Source: Dyella terrae
GTDB lineage: Bacteria > Pseudomonadota > Gammaproteobacteria > Xanthomonadales > Rhodanobacteraceae
Length of the DNA stretch: 64,000 bases
Reading direction: 5' to 3'
NCBI RefSeq assembly: GCF_004322705.1
Contig: NZ_SIZZ01000001.1
Location: 620,001-684,000, forward strand
Part shown: piece after piece, positions 19,595 to 31,064 of the stretch
How positions within the stretch are numbered: position 1 is the first letter of the stretch
Layout of the letters: each line of letters opens with the position of its first letter
Notes under the pieces: model-generated
Seen by the model: only the letters and a program-made list of their open reading frames with translations
What the model was told of the DNA's origin: nothing
Databases searched by the model: none
Translations under genes and position numbers: made by a program

Positions 19595-22438
19595 TTATTC
19601 CGCAGCGTGGTCGGTGCCGATCGGCGCGACCAGCGCCTGCTCGACGAGCGCCGCCTGTTCAGCGACATGAGTATTGAGATGGCCGGCAGCCGGGGCGGGC
19701 GAGCGCGCGCGACCAGCGTACGACAGGCTCTGCTTGGCGTTGATGCACGCCTGCAGGTGATGACGGATCTGGAACCACGCGCCCTGGTTCATCGGCTCTT
19801 CCTGGCACCAGATCACTTCCTTGGCGGAAGGATACTTTTCCAGTTCGGCCGTGACCTGCGGACGCGGGAACGGATACAGCTGCTCGACGCGCACGATGGC
19901 GACGTCGTTGATGCCACGCTTCTCCGACTCTTCCAGCAGGTCGTAATAGACCTTGCCCGAGCACAGCACGACGCGCTTGACCTTCTTGGCCGGCAGGTCG
20001 CGATGCTCGCCGATCACCAGCTGGAAGCTGCCCGTGGCCAGCTCGTCCAGCGTCGACACCGCCAGCTTGTGGCGCAGCAGCGACTTGGGCGTCATCACGA
20101 TCAGCGGCTTGCGCACCGGGCGCACCATTTGGCGGCGGATCATGTGATACGCCTGGGCCGGCGTGGTGGGCACGCAGACCTGCATGTTGTCCAGCGCGCA
20201 CAGCTGCAGGAAGCGTTCTAGGCGGGCGGAGGAATGCTCCGGGCCCTGGCCTTCGTAGCCGTGCGGCAGGAACAGCGCCAGGCCGCACAAGCGGTTCCAC
20301 TTCGCTTCGCCGGAGCTGATGAACTGATCGATCACCACCTGGGCACCGTTGGCGAAGTCGCCGAACTGGCCTTCCCAGATGTGCAGGGTGAACGGATCGG
20401 TGGTCGAGCTGCCGTATTCGAAGGCCATGACGGCTTCTTCGCTTAGCAGCGAGTCGATCACTTCCACGTCGGCCGAGGCGCGCACGCTGGTGAGCGGCAT
20501 GAAGGTGTGGCCGTCCTTCTGGTCATGCAGCACGGCATGACGATGGAAGAACGTGCCGCGACCGACGTCCTGGCCGACCAGGCGCAGGTTGTAGTTCTCG
20601 TCGATCAGCGTGGCGTAGGCGAGGTTTTCGGCGAAACCCCAGTCACCCGGCTGTTCGCCTGCGGCCATCTTGCGGCGATCGTCGTAGATCTTGGACACGC
20701 GCGACTGCAGCGTAATGTCCTTGGGCAGATCAAGGATCTTGTTGGCCAGCTCGACCAGCTTGGCCTTCGGCACGCCGGTGTCCGTGGCCATGGACAGCTT
20801 GCCGCCCATGAAACGGTTCCAGTCGACCTCGATGTCCTTGACCAGCGCGGTGGTCAGCTCGGTCATCGACGCGCCAGCTTCCAGGCGCGAACGGTACTCG
20901 TCGAGCATCTTCTGGCCGTCGCCGTCGGCGATCACGCCTTCCTTGACCATCTGCTGCGCGTACAGGTCGCGCGTGGTCGGGCGGGCGCGGATGATCTGGT
21001 ACATCACCGGCTGCGTCGCCGACGGTTCGTCGGCTTCGTTATGGCCGTGGCGGCGATAGCACACCAGGTCCAGCACGACGTCCTTGCGGAACTGCTTGCG
21101 GAAGTCGTACGCCAGGCGCGTGGCCTGGATGACGGCTTCCGGATCGTCGCCATTCACGTGGAAGACCGGCGCGTTGACCATCTTGGCCAGGTCGGTGCAG
21201 TACAGCGTGGAACGGGCGTCCTGCGGATTGGAGGTGGTGAAGCCCACCTGGTTGTTCACCACGATGTGCAGGCTGCCGCCGGTCTTGAAACCGCGCGCCT
21301 GCGACATGTTGAACAACTCCATGTTGACGCCCTGGCCCGCGAGGGCGGCGTCACCGTGCACCAGCACGGCCATGGACTGCTTGCGTTCCGTGTCGCGGCG
21401 ACGGGTCTGGCGCGAATGCACCGACCCGGCCACCACCGGGTTGACGATTTCCAGGTGCGACGGGTTGAAGGCCAGCGCCACGTGCACGCCGCCGTTGGGC
21501 GTCTTGACGTCGGCGGAGAAGCCCATGTGGTACTTCACGTCGCCCGAGTGGGCCGGGTCATCCGGATGGTCGAACTTGCCCTCAAACTCGTTGAACAGGG
21601 TCTTCGGCGGCTTGCCGAGGATGTTCACGAGCATGTTGAGGCGGCCACGGTGGGCCATGCCGATGACCAGTTCCTTGACGCCGTTGTCGCCCGCGGCGCG
21701 GACCACGTCGTCGACCATCGGAATCAGGCTGTCGCCGCCTTCCAGCGAGAAACGCTTCTGGCCGACGTACTTGGTATGCAGGTAGCGCTCAAGGCCTTCC
21801 GCGGCCGTGAGTTCGGCCAGCACGCGCTGCTTGCCGGCCTTGTCCAGGCCCGCGCTGCCGTTGGCCTGCTCGAGGCGCGTGTAGATCCAGTTGCGCTGCT
21901 CGTGGTTGGAGATGTGCATGAACTCCACGCCGAGCGTGTTCGCATACACCTTCTTGAGGCGGGCCAGGAGCTCGCGCAGCTTCAGGCGCTGACCGCCACC
22001 GGCGTAGTTGCCGCAGTCGAACTCAGTGTCGAGGTCGGCGTCGCTGAGGCCGTGGAAGGCCAGGCCCAGATCCGGCGCGGGGAGCTTTTCGCTCAGACCC
22101 AGCGGATCGAGGTCGGCAGCCAGGTGGCCGCGCGAACGGTACGCGGTGAGGATACGCAGGACGCCAGCCTGTTTGCGGGCGTGCGCGTCATCGACGGGGC
22201 CGGCAGCGGTGGCAGCGGCGAATCGCTGCTTTTGTGCGGCCTCGATACGCGCAATGGCCGCGGAATGGGGGACATCGCCCGCCTCGCGGCCCTTGAAGGT
22301 CTCGAAGTATTGATTCCATTCGGCAGGAACCGACGAAGGGTCGGCCAGCCAGGACTCGTACTGCTGCTCGACATAATCGGCGTTGCCGCCGGCGAGTTGG
22401 GAAGAATCGAAGAACTCGCGAATCAGATTAGTGCTCAC
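19595..22438 (-). CDS. sucA: 2-oxoglutarate dehydrogenase E1 component
   Basis: The thiamine-diphosphate-dependent E1o decarboxylates 2-oxoglutarate and succinylates the lipoyl arm of SucB in the TCA cycle. The 947-residue protein is full length. Recognisable regions are the E2-binding N-terminus ([17 protein letters not shown]), [13 protein letters not shown], the ThDP/Mg region ([24 protein letters not shown]), MAFEYG and the C-terminal [12 protein letters not shown]. It is the first gene of the operon, with a promoter about 70 bases upstream. Confidence 0.96.
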   Translation of the reverse strand: MSTNLIREFFDSSQLAGGNADYVEQQYESWLADPSSVPAEWNQYFETFKGREAGDVPHSAAIARIEAAQKQRFAAATAAGPVDDAHARKQAGVLRILTAYRSRGHLAADLDPLGLSEKLPAPDLGLAFHGLSDADLDTEFDCGNYAGGGQRLKLRELLARLKKVYANTLGVEFMHISNHEQRNWIYTRLEQANGSAGLDKAGKQRVLAELTAAEGLERYLHTKYVGQKRFSLEGGDSLIPMVDDVVRAAGDNGVKELVIGMAHRGRLNMLVNILGKPPKTLFNEFEGKFDHPDDPAHSGDVKYHMGFSADVKTPNGGVHVALAFNPSHLEIVNPVVAGSVHSRQTRRRDTERKQSMAVLVHGDAALAGQGVNMELFNMSQARGFKTGGSLHIVVNNQVGFTTSNPQDARSTLYCTDLAKMVNAPVFHVNGDDPEAVIQATRLAYDFRKQFRKDVVLDLVCYRRHGHNEADEPSATQPVMYQIIRARPTTRDLYAQQMVKEGVIADGDGQKMLDEYRSRLEAGASMTELTTALVKDIEVDWNRFMGGKLSMATDTGVPKAKLVELANKILDLPKDITLQSRVSKIYDDRRKMAAGEQPGDWGFAENLAYATLIDENYNLRLVGQDVGRGTFFHRHAVLHDQKDGHTFMPLTSVRASADVEVIDSLLSEEAVMAFEYGSSTTDPFTLHIWEGQFGDFANGAQVVIDQFISSGEAKWNRLCGLALFLPHGYEGQGPEHSSARLERFLQLCALDNMQVCVPTTPAQAYHMIRRQMVRPVRKPLIVMTPKSLLRHKLAVSTLDELATGSFQLVIGEHRDLPAKKVKRVVLCSGKVYYDLLEESEKRGINDVAIVRVEQLYPFPRPQVTAELEKYPSAKEVIWCQEEPMNQGAWFQIRHHLQACINAKQSLSYAGRARSPAPAAGHLNTHVAEQAALVEQALVAPIGTDHAAE

Positions 22439-22511
22439 GTCACCACCGGTGAGGAAGGGAGGCTTGCAGCCACCCGACGACCAGGGAGGATGGCTGGAAA
22501 AAATCTCGTTA

Positions 22512-22542
22512 ATTATAGCCCCGGGGTGCTGCGACGCGGCAA
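22512..22542 (-). promoter_or_regulatory. Probable promoter for sucA-sucB-lpdA
   Basis: On the minus strand a perfect TATAAT (22517 to 22512) follows TTGCCG (22542 to 22537) with a long 19-base spacer. It predicts a start near 22506 and a leader of about 70 bases. The rest of the interval 22439-22722 shows no gene. Confidence 0.55.
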
Positions 22543-22722
22543 CCCGGGGCGCCGCTTTTAGATGGGGTCAAAGTAGGAAAATTCGACCAGCCGGGTACCG
22601 ACCATCGTCGTAGATCAGGGGTTTGTCGAATTTTTGATCAATCTGCGATGTAAACGACGCGTGAGCAGTCGTTCAGTTGGCAGTCGAGTCGGGCAGCGAT
22701 GTGACGTGTCCGTGGCGCGGCG

Positions 22723-23670
22723 TCAAAGATCCAGCGGCTGCAAAACCGTGGCCCGGGCGGCCCGCTCCCAAACCTGTTCGAAGTGGCGAAGCAGGGGTGC
22801 CTGACCCGCGCGATCGCCAGCGGCCGTGCGTCCGATGGGACGGTTGGCCTCCGGCTGGAACACGAAACCGCCCTGGTCATTGAGCAGATAGGCCGAGCCA
22901 TAGGCGAGGTCCAGCTCCTCCACGGGCGTGCGCACCTGGATCACGCTGGGCAGGCGCTGAGCGAGACCGATCAGGCGGTGCCCGTCGCGCAAGGCGGCAT
23001 CCGGGCCATGGATCAGCAGACGGATTGATGCGCCGCGACCGGATGTGGCGAGCTGGCGCAGGGCATCGATCTCGGCCGGGGTCGCAAAAGCTTCGCCATC
23101 GAGCAACGGCTGATACATACATAGGGTGTGTCGCGCGCCCTGCAGGTTGGCAACGCGTGCGTCGGTCAGTTCCGCGCGCGTGCCGAAGGCGGACGAAGGC
23201 GTCATGGCAGGAGGGACACTATCGACCGCTCCGGCCAATGCCAGCCGCATCCCCCGATGGGGAATGCCCGCATCGTCGAAGACGCCGCCGTAAGCCTCGA
23301 ACCCTTCGCGCTCATAGAAACCGATGGCGGCGACCTGCGCGTCCAGGCGCACCTCGTCCAGGCCTTGCGACCTCGCGCGGGCCACGAGTTCCCGCAGGAT
23401 GGCCCGGCCGACTCCGCTGCCTCGCCAGTCCTGGCGCACGGCCATGCGGCCGATTTTCTTGAGAGGCGTCAGCCGGCCGCAGGCGATGGGGCGCCCGGCG
23501 TCGTCCCGGGCCAGGACATGGACCGAGTCGGCGTCCAGTTCATCCCATTCCAGAGATTCGGGCACGCTTTGCTCAACCACGAAGACTTCCATGCGGATAT
23601 CGCGCAGCGCTTCCTGGTCGCCTTCACGCGACCAGGAGGCAGGTGCCAGATGGAAGTCCTGCAGTTTCAT
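22723..23670 (-). CDS. GNAT acetyltransferase fused to a C-terminal domain of unknown function
   Basis: Residues 1-150 are a GNAT N-acetyltransferase (EVFVVEQSVPESLEWDELD start, acetyl-CoA-binding motif RQDWRGSGVGRAIL, then the AIGFYEREGFEAYGGVFDDAGIPH end). Residues ~160-315 form a second domain with LLIHGPDAALRDGHRLIGLAQRL and AYLLNDQGGFVFQPEANRP, reminiscent of the phospholipase D-like half of proteins of this kind in xanthomonads; no HKD motif is visible. The substrate is unknown. Its start overlaps the stop of the ribosomal oxygenase by four bases (ATGA), so the two are translationally coupled. Confidence 0.75.
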   Translation of the reverse strand: MKLQDFHLAPASWSREGDQEALRDIRMEVFVVEQSVPESLEWDELDADSVHVLARDDAGRPIACGRLTPLKKIGRMAVRQDWRGSGVGRAILRELVARARSQGLDEVRLDAQVAAIGFYEREGFEAYGGVFDDAGIPHRGMRLALAGAVDSVPPAMTPSSAFGTRAELTDARVANLQGARHTLCMYQPLLDGEAFATPAEIDALRQLATSGRGASIRLLIHGPDAALRDGHRLIGLAQRLPSVIQVRTPVEELDLAYGSAYLLNDQGGFVFQPEANRPIGRTAAGDRAGQAPLLRHFEQVWERAARATVLQPLDL

Positions 23671-24866
23671 CGACGGCGGCCCGGCTTTTGCGCAATCAGG
23701 TGGCCGTCGTTGGCAAGCGCCAGGATCAGGCTGCGCTCGGCCGCCGTGGGCTTCTTGCCCAAACCGAATTCGCGCTGTTCGCAGAGGCGCAGAGCCAGCG
23801 CCGCGGTGGTCGGGTAGGCGTGACCGCTGACGTAGAGCACGGCCTTGTCCTTGCCGTTCGCCGCCCAGGCCATACGGGCCCAGGGGTGGCGGAGCCAGAT
23901 GGCACCGCCGTCGATCAGCTTTGCCAGGCCTGCTTCGGTCAGGGGCTTGTCGGGCAGGGCCGGGATCTGAGCCGTGCGATAGCGTGTAATGAAACGTCCG
24001 AACCAGTCTTGCAGGGTCGCGTCGTCCAGCCCGGCAGCAAAGGGCAGGGCCGAGCGCAGGCGGCCCAGGGAGGCCTTGTCGATTTCGCCGGTGTGCTTGA
24101 CGGGCTTGAGGTCCGGGTCGGCGTAGCGCAACTCATCGGGGAGTCGCTCAGCCAGATAATCGGCCAGGTCACCAGTGAGTTCGGCCCGCGAGGGCGCGCG
24201 CATGCCCACCGAGAAGGTCATGCAGGGGCCACCAAACGCCACGCCGTCATGCGGGACGCCCGGGGGCAGGTAAAGCATGTCGCCCGGTTCAAGCAGCCAC
24301 TCATGAGTGGGCTCGAAGTGCTTGAGTTGCTTCAGTTCCACGTCGTCGCGGAAGTCAGTCGGCGCCTTCGGGTCGTCGCTGATGCCCCAGTGGCGCTGGC
24401 CCAGGCCCTGGATCAGGAACACGTCGTACTGGTCGACATGGGCGCCTACGCCGCCGCCCGGCTCCGCGTACGAAATCATGATGTCGTCCAGGCGCCAGCT
24501 CGGCAGGAACTGGAATGACTCCAGCAGGGCGGCCACGTCGGCGTCCCACTTGTCGACGTCCTGGACCAGCAGGGTCCAGTTGGCGTCCCCGGTGTGGGCG
24601 AAGTCGTCTTCGGTCAGCGGGCCGGTCTTCACGACCCAGCGGTCGCGGCGCTCGTCGTGCTTGATGAGGCGGGAGAGCGCCGATTCCTCGCAGGCCAGGC
24701 CGGCCAGGTCATTGGGCTCGATCGGCGTGACGAAGCCGGGGAAGGCGTTGCGTACCAGCAGAGGACGCTTTTGCCAGTAGTCGCGCAGGAAGGCGGCCGG
24801 GGTCATGCCGAGGGGCTGGCGGGCCGAGCCGCGGACTTCGATAGGGAGGCTGGGGGTCTTGGTCAT
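23667..24866 (-). CDS. RoxA/YcfD-type ribosomal protein L16 arginine hydroxylase
   Basis: A JmjC/cupin Fe(II)- and 2-oxoglutarate-dependent oxygenase; the E. coli member hydroxylates an arginine of ribosomal protein L16. The iron triad is visible as His143 and Asp145 in GAHVDQYD and His206 in LPPGVPHDG. The start matches the family (LGMTPAAFLRDYWQKRPLLVRNA), and the winged-helix C-terminal half brings it to 399 residues. It heads a two-gene unit with the GNAT fusion and is divergent from cysJ. Confidence 0.88.
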   Translation of the reverse strand: MTKTPSLPIEVRGSARQPLGMTPAAFLRDYWQKRPLLVRNAFPGFVTPIEPNDLAGLACEESALSRLIKHDERRDRWVVKTGPLTEDDFAHTGDANWTLLVQDVDKWDADVAALLESFQFLPSWRLDDIMISYAEPGGGVGAHVDQYDVFLIQGLGQRHWGISDDPKAPTDFRDDVELKQLKHFEPTHEWLLEPGDMLYLPPGVPHDGVAFGGPCMTFSVGMRAPSRAELTGDLADYLAERLPDELRYADPDLKPVKHTGEIDKASLGRLRSALPFAAGLDDATLQDWFGRFITRYRTAQIPALPDKPLTEAGLAKLIDGGAIWLRHPWARMAWAANGKDKAVLYVSGHAYPTTAALALRLCEQREFGLGKKPTAAERSLILALANDGHLIAQKPGRRR

Positions 24867-25011
24867 TCCTCCATTGTAAGCGCAGCAGGGGGTTCACGGG
24901 CCTGGCTCAGGCCATCTGCTTAACACGGAAATAATGGGGAGGCATGTGTTCATGGCGACTCGTCCTTTCCATCCGGCGGCGTGGTCGTCCTAGGGTGTGG
25001 CCTTCTAGCCG

Positions 25012-25017
25012 TATAGA
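25012..25017 (+). promoter_or_regulatory. Candidate -10 element of the cysJ operon
   Basis: TATAGA lies 18 bases before the GTG of cysJ with no good -35 element, as expected for an activator-dependent promoter. CysB control is an inference from the gene context, not from a recognised operator. Confidence 0.35.
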
Positions 25018-25035
25018 TGGCCAAAAGGACGTCGC

Positions 25036-26823
25036 GTGAATGCCGTAGTGGTCGCTCCCGCTGTCGCTTCGCCCCTGCCGGGCGAGACGCTCTCTGCCCT
25101 GGATGCGCTGCTGCGGGGGCTTGAGCCCCATCAGTTGTACTGGGTGGCGGCACGCAGTGCCGAGCTGGCGGTGCAGGGGCCTGGCCTGCGCACGAGTCCC
25201 GTGGCGACGCACGAGCGCGTCACGGTGCTTTACGGCAGCCAGACCGGCAATGCCCGTCGCGTCGCCGAGCAACTTCGGGCGGAGCTGGAACGCTCGGGCC
25301 TGGCTGTCCGGCTGGTGCGCACCGACAGCTACGCCACCCGTGAGCTCGCCCAGGAGCGCGTGCTCTATGTCGTCATCAGCACCCAGGGCGAAGGCGAGCC
25401 ACCGGACGACGCCCGTGCCTTCATCGAGTTCCTGCTGGGACGGCGGGCGCCGCGCCTGACGTCGCTGAAGTTCGGTGTGCTGGGCCTGGGGGACTCCAGC
25501 TATCCGCACTTCTGCGCCGTGGGCCAGCAGGTCGATGACCGACTCGCAGCTTTGGGCGCCCACCGGTTGCTCAATCGCGGGGAGGCGGATGTCGACGTGG
25601 CCGCCGTCGCCGCTCCCTGGCTGGAGCGTGGCGTCCAGCGCGCACGCGACGCCCTTGGCGCGACATCGCCACGCATCGCACTCGTTGCGCCGGCTGTCGC
25701 CGAAGTCGCCTGGACACCCGAGCGCCCTTATGCGGCGGCCGTGCTCGACAACCAGCGCATCGTCTCGCGGGACAGCGACCGCGACGTGCGGCATATCGAG
25801 CTGTCGCTTGAAGGGTCGGGGTTGCGCTACGAGCCGGGCGATGCGTTGGGGATCCGCCCCGTCAATCCGCCTGCCGTGGTGCGGGCATGGCTGGATGCGC
25901 TCCATCTGCATGGCGACGAACCGGTCACCGTGAACCATCGCTCGATCCCCCTGATCGAAGCGCTGACCCATGAGAAGGAAATCACGCGCCTGTCGCGCGG
26001 CTTCATCGCTTCGCATGCCACGGCGAGCCACAGCGAAGAACTGGTGGCGTGGCTGAGCCCGTCCCGCAAGGCGGATCTGGCCAACGTCCTCTCCACCTGG
26101 CAACCGCTCGATCTGCTGCGGCGCTACCCCGGTGCGTGGGACGCCGAATCACTGGTCGGTGCATTGCGCCCCCTGACGCCCCGCCTCTACTCCATTGCTT
26201 CGTCGGCCAGCGAGGTGGGCGAAGAAGTGCATCTGACGGTTGGCGTGGTCGATTACCTGTTCGAGCAGGAACGACGCGTGGGCGCTGCCAGCGCGTATCT
26301 CGCCGCGCACGACGGCGACGCGCGCGTACCCGTCTACGTGGAGCCCAACGAGCGCTTCCACCTGCCGCGCGACGAATCGCGCGACATCATCATGATCGGC
26401 GCGGGCACAGGTGTCGCGCCGTATCGCGGTTTCGTGCAGGAGCGCCGGGTGCGTGCCGCGCGAGGTCGGCAGTGGCTGATCTTCGGCAACAGGCACCGTG
26501 CGCAGGACTTCCTTTACCAGTCGGAATGGCTCGACGCCCTACGCAACGGCACGCTCACGCGACTCGATGTGGCGTTCTCGCGCGACACCGCCAGCAAGGT
26601 TTACGTGCAACACCGCATGCGCGATCACGGTGCCGATCTCTATGCATGGCTGCGCGACGGCGCGCATCTGTACGTCTGTGGTGATGCCACGCACATGGCG
26701 CCCGATGTCCATGGCGCGCTGATCGACATGGCCGTGACACACGGAGGGCTGGACGCGGAGTCGGCCGCGGCTTGGCTTTCCCAGTTGATGAAGGAAGGGC
26801 GCTACGCCCGGGACGTGTACTGA
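25036..26823 (+). CDS. cysJ: Sulfite reductase (NADPH) flavoprotein alpha subunit
   Basis: CysJ passes electrons from NADPH through FAD and FMN to CysI for the reduction of sulfite to sulfide. The 595-residue protein has an FMN-binding flavodoxin domain ([34 protein letters not shown]), the FAD domain ([20 protein letters not shown]) and the NADPH domain ([32 protein letters not shown]), ending in the typical EGRYARDVY. It starts with GTG preceded by AAAAGGA. Its last base is shared with the ATG of cysI. Confidence 0.94.
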   Translation: MNAVVVAPAVASPLPGETLSALDALLRGLEPHQLYWVAARSAELAVQGPGLRTSPVATHERVTVLYGSQTGNARRVAEQLRAELERSGLAVRLVRTDSYATRELAQERVLYVVISTQGEGEPPDDARAFIEFLLGRRAPRLTSLKFGVLGLGDSSYPHFCAVGQQVDDRLAALGAHRLLNRGEADVDVAAVAAPWLERGVQRARDALGATSPRIALVAPAVAEVAWTPERPYAAAVLDNQRIVSRDSDRDVRHIELSLEGSGLRYEPGDALGIRPVNPPAVVRAWLDALHLHGDEPVTVNHRSIPLIEALTHEKEITRLSRGFIASHATASHSEELVAWLSPSRKADLANVLSTWQPLDLLRRYPGAWDAESLVGALRPLTPRLYSIASSASEVGEEVHLTVGVVDYLFEQERRVGAASAYLAAHDGDARVPVYVEPNERFHLPRDESRDIIMIGAGTGVAPYRGFVQERRVRAARGRQWLIFGNRHRAQDFLYQSEWLDALRNGTLTRLDVAFSRDTASKVYVQHRMRDHGADLYAWLRDGAHLYVCGDATHMAPDVHGALIDMAVTHGGLDAESAAAWLSQLMKEGRYARDVY

Positions 26824-28502
26824 TGAGCAGCCATCCGGATATCGAACAGATCAAGGCGAAAAGCCGTCACCTTCGCGGCACCATTGCCGAAGGCTTGCGC
26901 GATCTGTTGACGGGATCGATCAGTGACGACGATGGAAAGCTGCTCAAGTTCCATGGCAGCTATCAGCAGGACGATCGCGACCTGCGCGAGGAGCGGCGCA
27001 GGCAGAAGCTGGAGCCAGCCTACAGTTTCATGCTGCGCGCGCGGCTGCCAGGCGGCGTGGTATCGCCGGCGCAATGGCTGGAGTTCGATCGCCTTGCACG
27101 TGAATATGCCAGCGGCAGCTTGCGCATCACGACGCGCCAGACATTCCAGTGGCACGGCATCATCAAGGAACGCCTGAAGCCCACGATCTCCGCCATCCAT
27201 GACGCGCTGGCATCCACCATTGCCGCCTGCGGCGACGTGGTACGCAACGTCGTGAGCACGCCCAATCCGGTGCAGTCGGAAGCGCACGCCGAGGCCTATG
27301 CCTGGGCGGCCCGTCTTTCCGATGATCTGGCGCCAACCACGCGGGCGTATCACGAGATATGGCTGGACGGCGAGCCCCTGATCGAGGAGCCGGAGGTCGA
27401 GCCGCTGTACGGACAGACCTACCTGCCGCGCAAGTTCAAGATCGGCCTGGCGATTCCGCCACTCAACGACATCGACGTGTTCGCCCAGGATCTCGGCTTG
27501 ATTGCCATCGTCGACCAGGGGCGTCTGGAGGGCTTCGACGTCGCCGTCGGTGGTGGCATGGGAGCAACGCATGGCGACGCGACCACGTATCCCCGATTGG
27601 CCAGCGTCGTCGGCTTCGTGACACCGGATCAGTTGCTTGCGACGGCAGAAGCCATCGTGTCCGTGCAGCGCGACTGGGGCAATCGCAAGGAGCGCAAGCA
27701 CGCGCGCCTGAAATACACCCTGGATCATCGTGGCGTCGATGCTTTCGTCGATGAGATCGAGGCGCGCCTTGGCTTCGCGCTCGCGCCGGCTCGCGGCGCA
27801 CATTTCGATCACAACGGCGATCGCTATGGCTGGATCGAAGGCTCTGATGGTCTGTGGCATTTGACGCTGCAGATCGAAGCCGGTCGCCTGGCCGACAACG
27901 GCCCGCACCGCTGGCTCACGGGCTTGCGCGAGATTGCCAGGGTGCACACGGGCGACTTTCGCCTGACCTGCAACCAGAACGTTATTGTTGCCAACGTGCG
28001 TGCCGATGATCGACAGCGCATCGATGCATTAGTGCACGAGTACCGCCTCGACGCGTACCTCCGTGGTTCCGCCATCCGCCGTCATGCCGTCGCCTGCGTT
28101 GCCCTTCCGACGTGCGGGCTGGCGATGGCCGAGGCCGAGCGTTATCTGCCGACGTTCCTTGGTCGCGTCGAGGGCTTGCTTGGTGCGCACGGGCTAACCG
28201 ACGCGCCCATCCTGCTTAGGCTCTCCGGTTGCCCCAATGGCTGTTCGCGTCCCTACCTGGGTGAAATCGCCCTGGTAGGGCGCGGGCCAGGTCGCTACGA
28301 CCTTCGACTGGCCGCCGACTTCAGCGGGCAGCGCCTCAATCGCATCTATCGCGAAAACATCGACGAAGAGGCCATCCTTGCCGCGCTGGATCCGCTGCTG
28401 GCGCGATATGCCAGTGAGCGTGGCGCGGGCGAGCACTTCGGCGACTTCCTGCTGCGCTCGCGTGTGTTTGACGTTGCGCACCCGGCGGAGGTGGGCGCAT
28501 GA
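26823..28502 (+). CDS. cysI: Sulfite reductase hemoprotein beta subunit
   Basis: CysI carries out the six-electron reduction of sulfite to sulfide on a coupled siroheme and [4Fe-4S] centre. The cluster ligands are visible as Cys425 and Cys431 (CVALPTCG) and Cys470 and Cys474 (GCPNGCSRP). The substrate-binding regions [14 protein letters not shown] and LTCNQNVIV are present, and the 559-residue length is normal. It overlaps cysJ by one base and cysH by four, indicating a tightly coupled operon. Its siroheme comes from CysG, encoded 4 kb downstream. Confidence 0.95.
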   Translation: MSSHPDIEQIKAKSRHLRGTIAEGLRDLLTGSISDDDGKLLKFHGSYQQDDRDLREERRRQKLEPAYSFMLRARLPGGVVSPAQWLEFDRLAREYASGSLRITTRQTFQWHGIIKERLKPTISAIHDALASTIAACGDVVRNVVSTPNPVQSEAHAEAYAWAARLSDDLAPTTRAYHEIWLDGEPLIEEPEVEPLYGQTYLPRKFKIGLAIPPLNDIDVFAQDLGLIAIVDQGRLEGFDVAVGGGMGATHGDATTYPRLASVVGFVTPDQLLATAEAIVSVQRDWGNRKERKHARLKYTLDHRGVDAFVDEIEARLGFALAPARGAHFDHNGDRYGWIEGSDGLWHLTLQIEAGRLADNGPHRWLTGLREIARVHTGDFRLTCNQNVIVANVRADDRQRIDALVHEYRLDAYLRGSAIRRHAVACVALPTCGLAMAEAERYLPTFLGRVEGLLGAHGLTDAPILLRLSGCPNGCSRPYLGEIALVGRGPGRYDLRLAADFSGQRLNRIYRENIDEEAILAALDPLLARYASERGAGEHFGDFLLRSRVFDVAHPAEVGA

Positions 28503-29221
28503 ACCGCGCAACGCTGGATAAAGCGCTGCACGATGAACGGGCCCTGATGGCGCTCAATGCGTGGTTGGGTGCGCGAACCGCCGAAGAGCGCGTGGGCTGG
28601 GCGCTGGAGCATGCGCCCGGTGGCCACGCGCTCACGTCCAGCTTCGGGGCGCAGGCGGCGGTCTCCCTCCATCTGTTGAATCAACTAAGACCCCATGTTC
28701 CCGTCATCCTGATCGATACGGGGTACCTGTTTCCCGAGACGTATCGCTTTATCGATGAGCTGTCGGGCCGGCTCGACCTGAACTTGCGCGTCTTCAGCGA
28801 GACGGTCAGTCCGGCCTGGATGGAGGCCCGCCACGGCGCGCTTTGGGAAGAAGGCGTGGAAGGCATCGATCGCTACAACCAACTGCGCAAGGTCGAGCCC
28901 ATGCGCCGTGCGCTGGGCGAGTTGGGTATCCAGACCTGGTTCGCCGGCCTGCGGCGCGGACAGTCCGATTCCCGTGCCCGCATCGACTTCATCGAACGAC
29001 GCGGCGCGCGCTGGAAGTTCCATCCGATTGCTGACTGGACCGACCGCGATGTCGGCCTCTATCTGCAGCGGCATCGCCTTCCGTATCACCCCCTGTGGCA
29101 CCAGGGCTATCTCTCCATCGGCGACACGCACACGACGCGGCGCTGGGAGCCCGGCATGGACCCGCAGGAAACACGCTTCTTCGGCCTCAAACGCGAATGC
29201 GGGCTGCACGATCGCGTTTGA
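28499..29221 (+). CDS. cysH: Phosphoadenylylsulfate (PAPS) reductase
   Basis: CysH reduces PAPS to sulfite with thioredoxin. The product of 240 residues has the PP-loop start [17 protein letters not shown] and the C-terminal ECGLH holding the only catalytic cysteine (Cys234). The two Cys pairs that bind the iron-sulfur cluster in APS reductases are absent, so the substrate should be PAPS, consistent with the APS kinase domain encoded next. The start overlaps the cysI stop by four bases. Confidence 0.92.
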   Translation: MNRATLDKALHDERALMALNAWLGARTAEERVGWALEHAPGGHALTSSFGAQAAVSLHLLNQLRPHVPVILIDTGYLFPETYRFIDELSGRLDLNLRVFSETVSPAWMEARHGALWEEGVEGIDRYNQLRKVEPMRRALGELGIQTWFAGLRRGQSDSRARIDFIERRGARWKFHPIADWTDRDVGLYLQRHRLPYHPLWHQGYLSIGDTHTTRRWEPGMDPQETRFFGLKRECGLHDRV

Positions 29222-29261
29222 AGCTGCCACTGCCACCCCGATCGACCACAAGAAAGCCCCC

Positions 29262-31022
29262 ATGAGCCAGAATGCGCTTGCTTCACTTGATCCGGATATC
29301 GAGTCACCGTTTCCCACCTTGATCGCTCCGCACGGCGGCGTGTTGAAAGAGCGATACGTCGCCGCCGATGAGGCGGAGCGACTGCGGCACCATAGTGCCA
29401 ACCTGCTTGCCATCGACCTTGGTACGCGTCAGCTGTGTGATCTCGAACTCATCCTCAACGGCGCCTTCTCGCCGCTCGAAGGGTTTCTCGTGCAGCGGGA
29501 TTACGACCGCGTCGTTTCCGAACTGCGTCTGGCTGACGGCACGCTCTGGCCGGTCCCGATCACGCTGGACGTGAGCGAGGACCTGGCAGCACGCGTCAAG
29601 CCGGGCGACGAGGTCGCGCTGCGCGATTCGCAGGGCGTGCCGCTTGCGATCCTTGATGTCGAAGACATCTGGCGGCCGGATCTCGAGCAAGAGGCCCAAC
29701 AGGTCTTCGGCACGCTGGACACCACGCATCCCGGCGTTGCCGAGCTTTTGTTGCGGACGCGACCGGTCTATGTGGGCGGACGCGTGCGTGGCATCCAGGC
29801 GCCGGTGCACTACGACTTCGCCGAACTACGCGATTCGCCGCGTAGCTTGCGCGAATGGTTTGTCGAACGCGGCTGGCGTCGCATCGTGGCCTTCCAGACG
29901 CGTAATCCCATGCATCGCGCACACCGCGAACTCACGCTGCGCGCGGCACAGAAAGTGGGTGCAAACCTGCTGATCCAGCCCTCGGTGGGGCGTACGCGGC
30001 CGGGCGATGTCGATCACTACACCCGCGTGCGCTGCTATCGCGCCCTGTTGCCACAGTATCCGAACGGCAGTGCGCACCTTTCACTGCTGCCGCTGGCCAT
30101 GCGCATGGGCGGCCCGCGTGAGGCGGTATGGCATGCCATCATCCGCAAGAACTACGGTGCGACGCATTTCATCGTCGGCCGCGATCACGCCGGCCCCGGC
30201 AAGGACGCCCGTGGCCAGCCGTTCTATGGCCCGTTCGACGCGCAACACCTGCTTGAGCGTTACCAGCATGAGTTGGGCATTGAAGTCGTGCCGTTCCCAG
30301 TCATGGTGTACGCCGCCAATCGCGACACTTATGTGCCCGCCACGGAGGTCGCGGCCGACGACGATGTTCGCGATATTTCCGGTACGCAGCTGCGCCAGCA
30401 TCTCCATGAGGGCAGTGACATACCGGAGTGGTTCAGCTTCCCGGAAGTGGTGCGCATCTTGCGCGAGCGCCATCCCGCGCAGGCGCCTCGTGGTTTCGCC
30501 GTGTTGTTCACTGGCCTGTCGGGGGCAGGTAAGTCGACCATAGCGCAGGCGCTGGTGGCCCGCTTGCTTGAACACACGAGCCGGGCTGTGACCGTCCTTG
30601 ACGGCGACGAAGTGCGAAAGCACCTGTCCAAAGGCCTCGGTTTTTCGCGCGAGGATCGCGCCGCCAATGTCACGCGGATCGGCTTTGTCGCCAGCGAAAT
30701 CGTGCGTCACGGCGGCGTGGCCATCTGCGCGCCGATCGCGCCGTATGCCGACGCGCGTGCCGAAGCGCGTGCCCTGGTCGAAGCCCACGGCGACTTCGTG
30801 GAGATCCACGTGTCGACAGCGCTTGAGGTTTGCGAGTCACGCGATCGCAAAGGGCTGTATGCCCAGGCGCGCGCCGGCAAGATCGGTCATTTCACGGGGA
30901 TCAGCGACCCGTACGAAGTGCCCGAACGCCCGGAGCTCCGGGTGGACGGCAACGGCGCCGAACCTGGTGTGCTGGCCGGTCACATCCTCGACTATCTGAA
31001 GCGGCGCGGCTTGCTGGAATAA
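29262..31022 (+). CDS. Bifunctional ATP sulfurylase / APS kinase (Sat-CysC fusion)
   Basis: This 586-residue fusion catalyses both activation steps: sulfate plus ATP to APS, then APS plus ATP to PAPS. Residues 1-395 are a homo-oligomeric-type ATP sulfurylase with FQTRNPMHRAHREL and the VGRDHAGPGKDA loop. Residues ~410-586 are an APS kinase with P-loop GLSGAGKST (about 417-425), LDGDEVRKHLSKGLGFSREDR and the lid ISDPYEVPERPE. The kinase motifs are intact, so it should be active. It replaces the CysD/CysN GTPase-type sulfurylase used by many gammaproteobacteria. The ATG at 29262 is 40 bases after cysH; the frame stays open upstream inside cysH, which I rejected. Confidence 0.93.
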   Translation: MSQNALASLDPDIESPFPTLIAPHGGVLKERYVAADEAERLRHHSANLLAIDLGTRQLCDLELILNGAFSPLEGFLVQRDYDRVVSELRLADGTLWPVPITLDVSEDLAARVKPGDEVALRDSQGVPLAILDVEDIWRPDLEQEAQQVFGTLDTTHPGVAELLLRTRPVYVGGRVRGIQAPVHYDFAELRDSPRSLREWFVERGWRRIVAFQTRNPMHRAHRELTLRAAQKVGANLLIQPSVGRTRPGDVDHYTRVRCYRALLPQYPNGSAHLSLLPLAMRMGGPREAVWHAIIRKNYGATHFIVGRDHAGPGKDARGQPFYGPFDAQHLLERYQHELGIEVVPFPVMVYAANRDTYVPATEVAADDDVRDISGTQLRQHLHEGSDIPEWFSFPEVVRILRERHPAQAPRGFAVLFTGLSGAGKSTIAQALVARLLEHTSRAVTVLDGDEVRKHLSKGLGFSREDRAANVTRIGFVASEIVRHGGVAICAPIAPYADARAEARALVEAHGDFVEIHVSTALEVCESRDRKGLYAQARAGKIGHFTGISDPYEVPERPELRVDGNGAEPGVLAGHILDYLKRRGLLE

Positions 31023-31026
31023 CGGC

Positions 31027-31058
31027 AAAAGGGAGGCAGGGCGCGTTGCCTGCCTCCC
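31027..31058. terminator. Terminator between sat/cysC and cysB
   Basis: A perfect 10-bp stem (31031-31040 with 31049-31058, 8-base loop) has four Ts after it on the minus strand and none on the plus strand. It probably ends cysB transcription and slows the converging cys operon. Confidence 0.65.
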
Positions 31059-31064
31059 GAAGAA

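Noticed and set aside
20507-22561. 684-codon open frame opposite sucA
   Set aside because: Antisense shadow of a certain gene with no recognisable domain.
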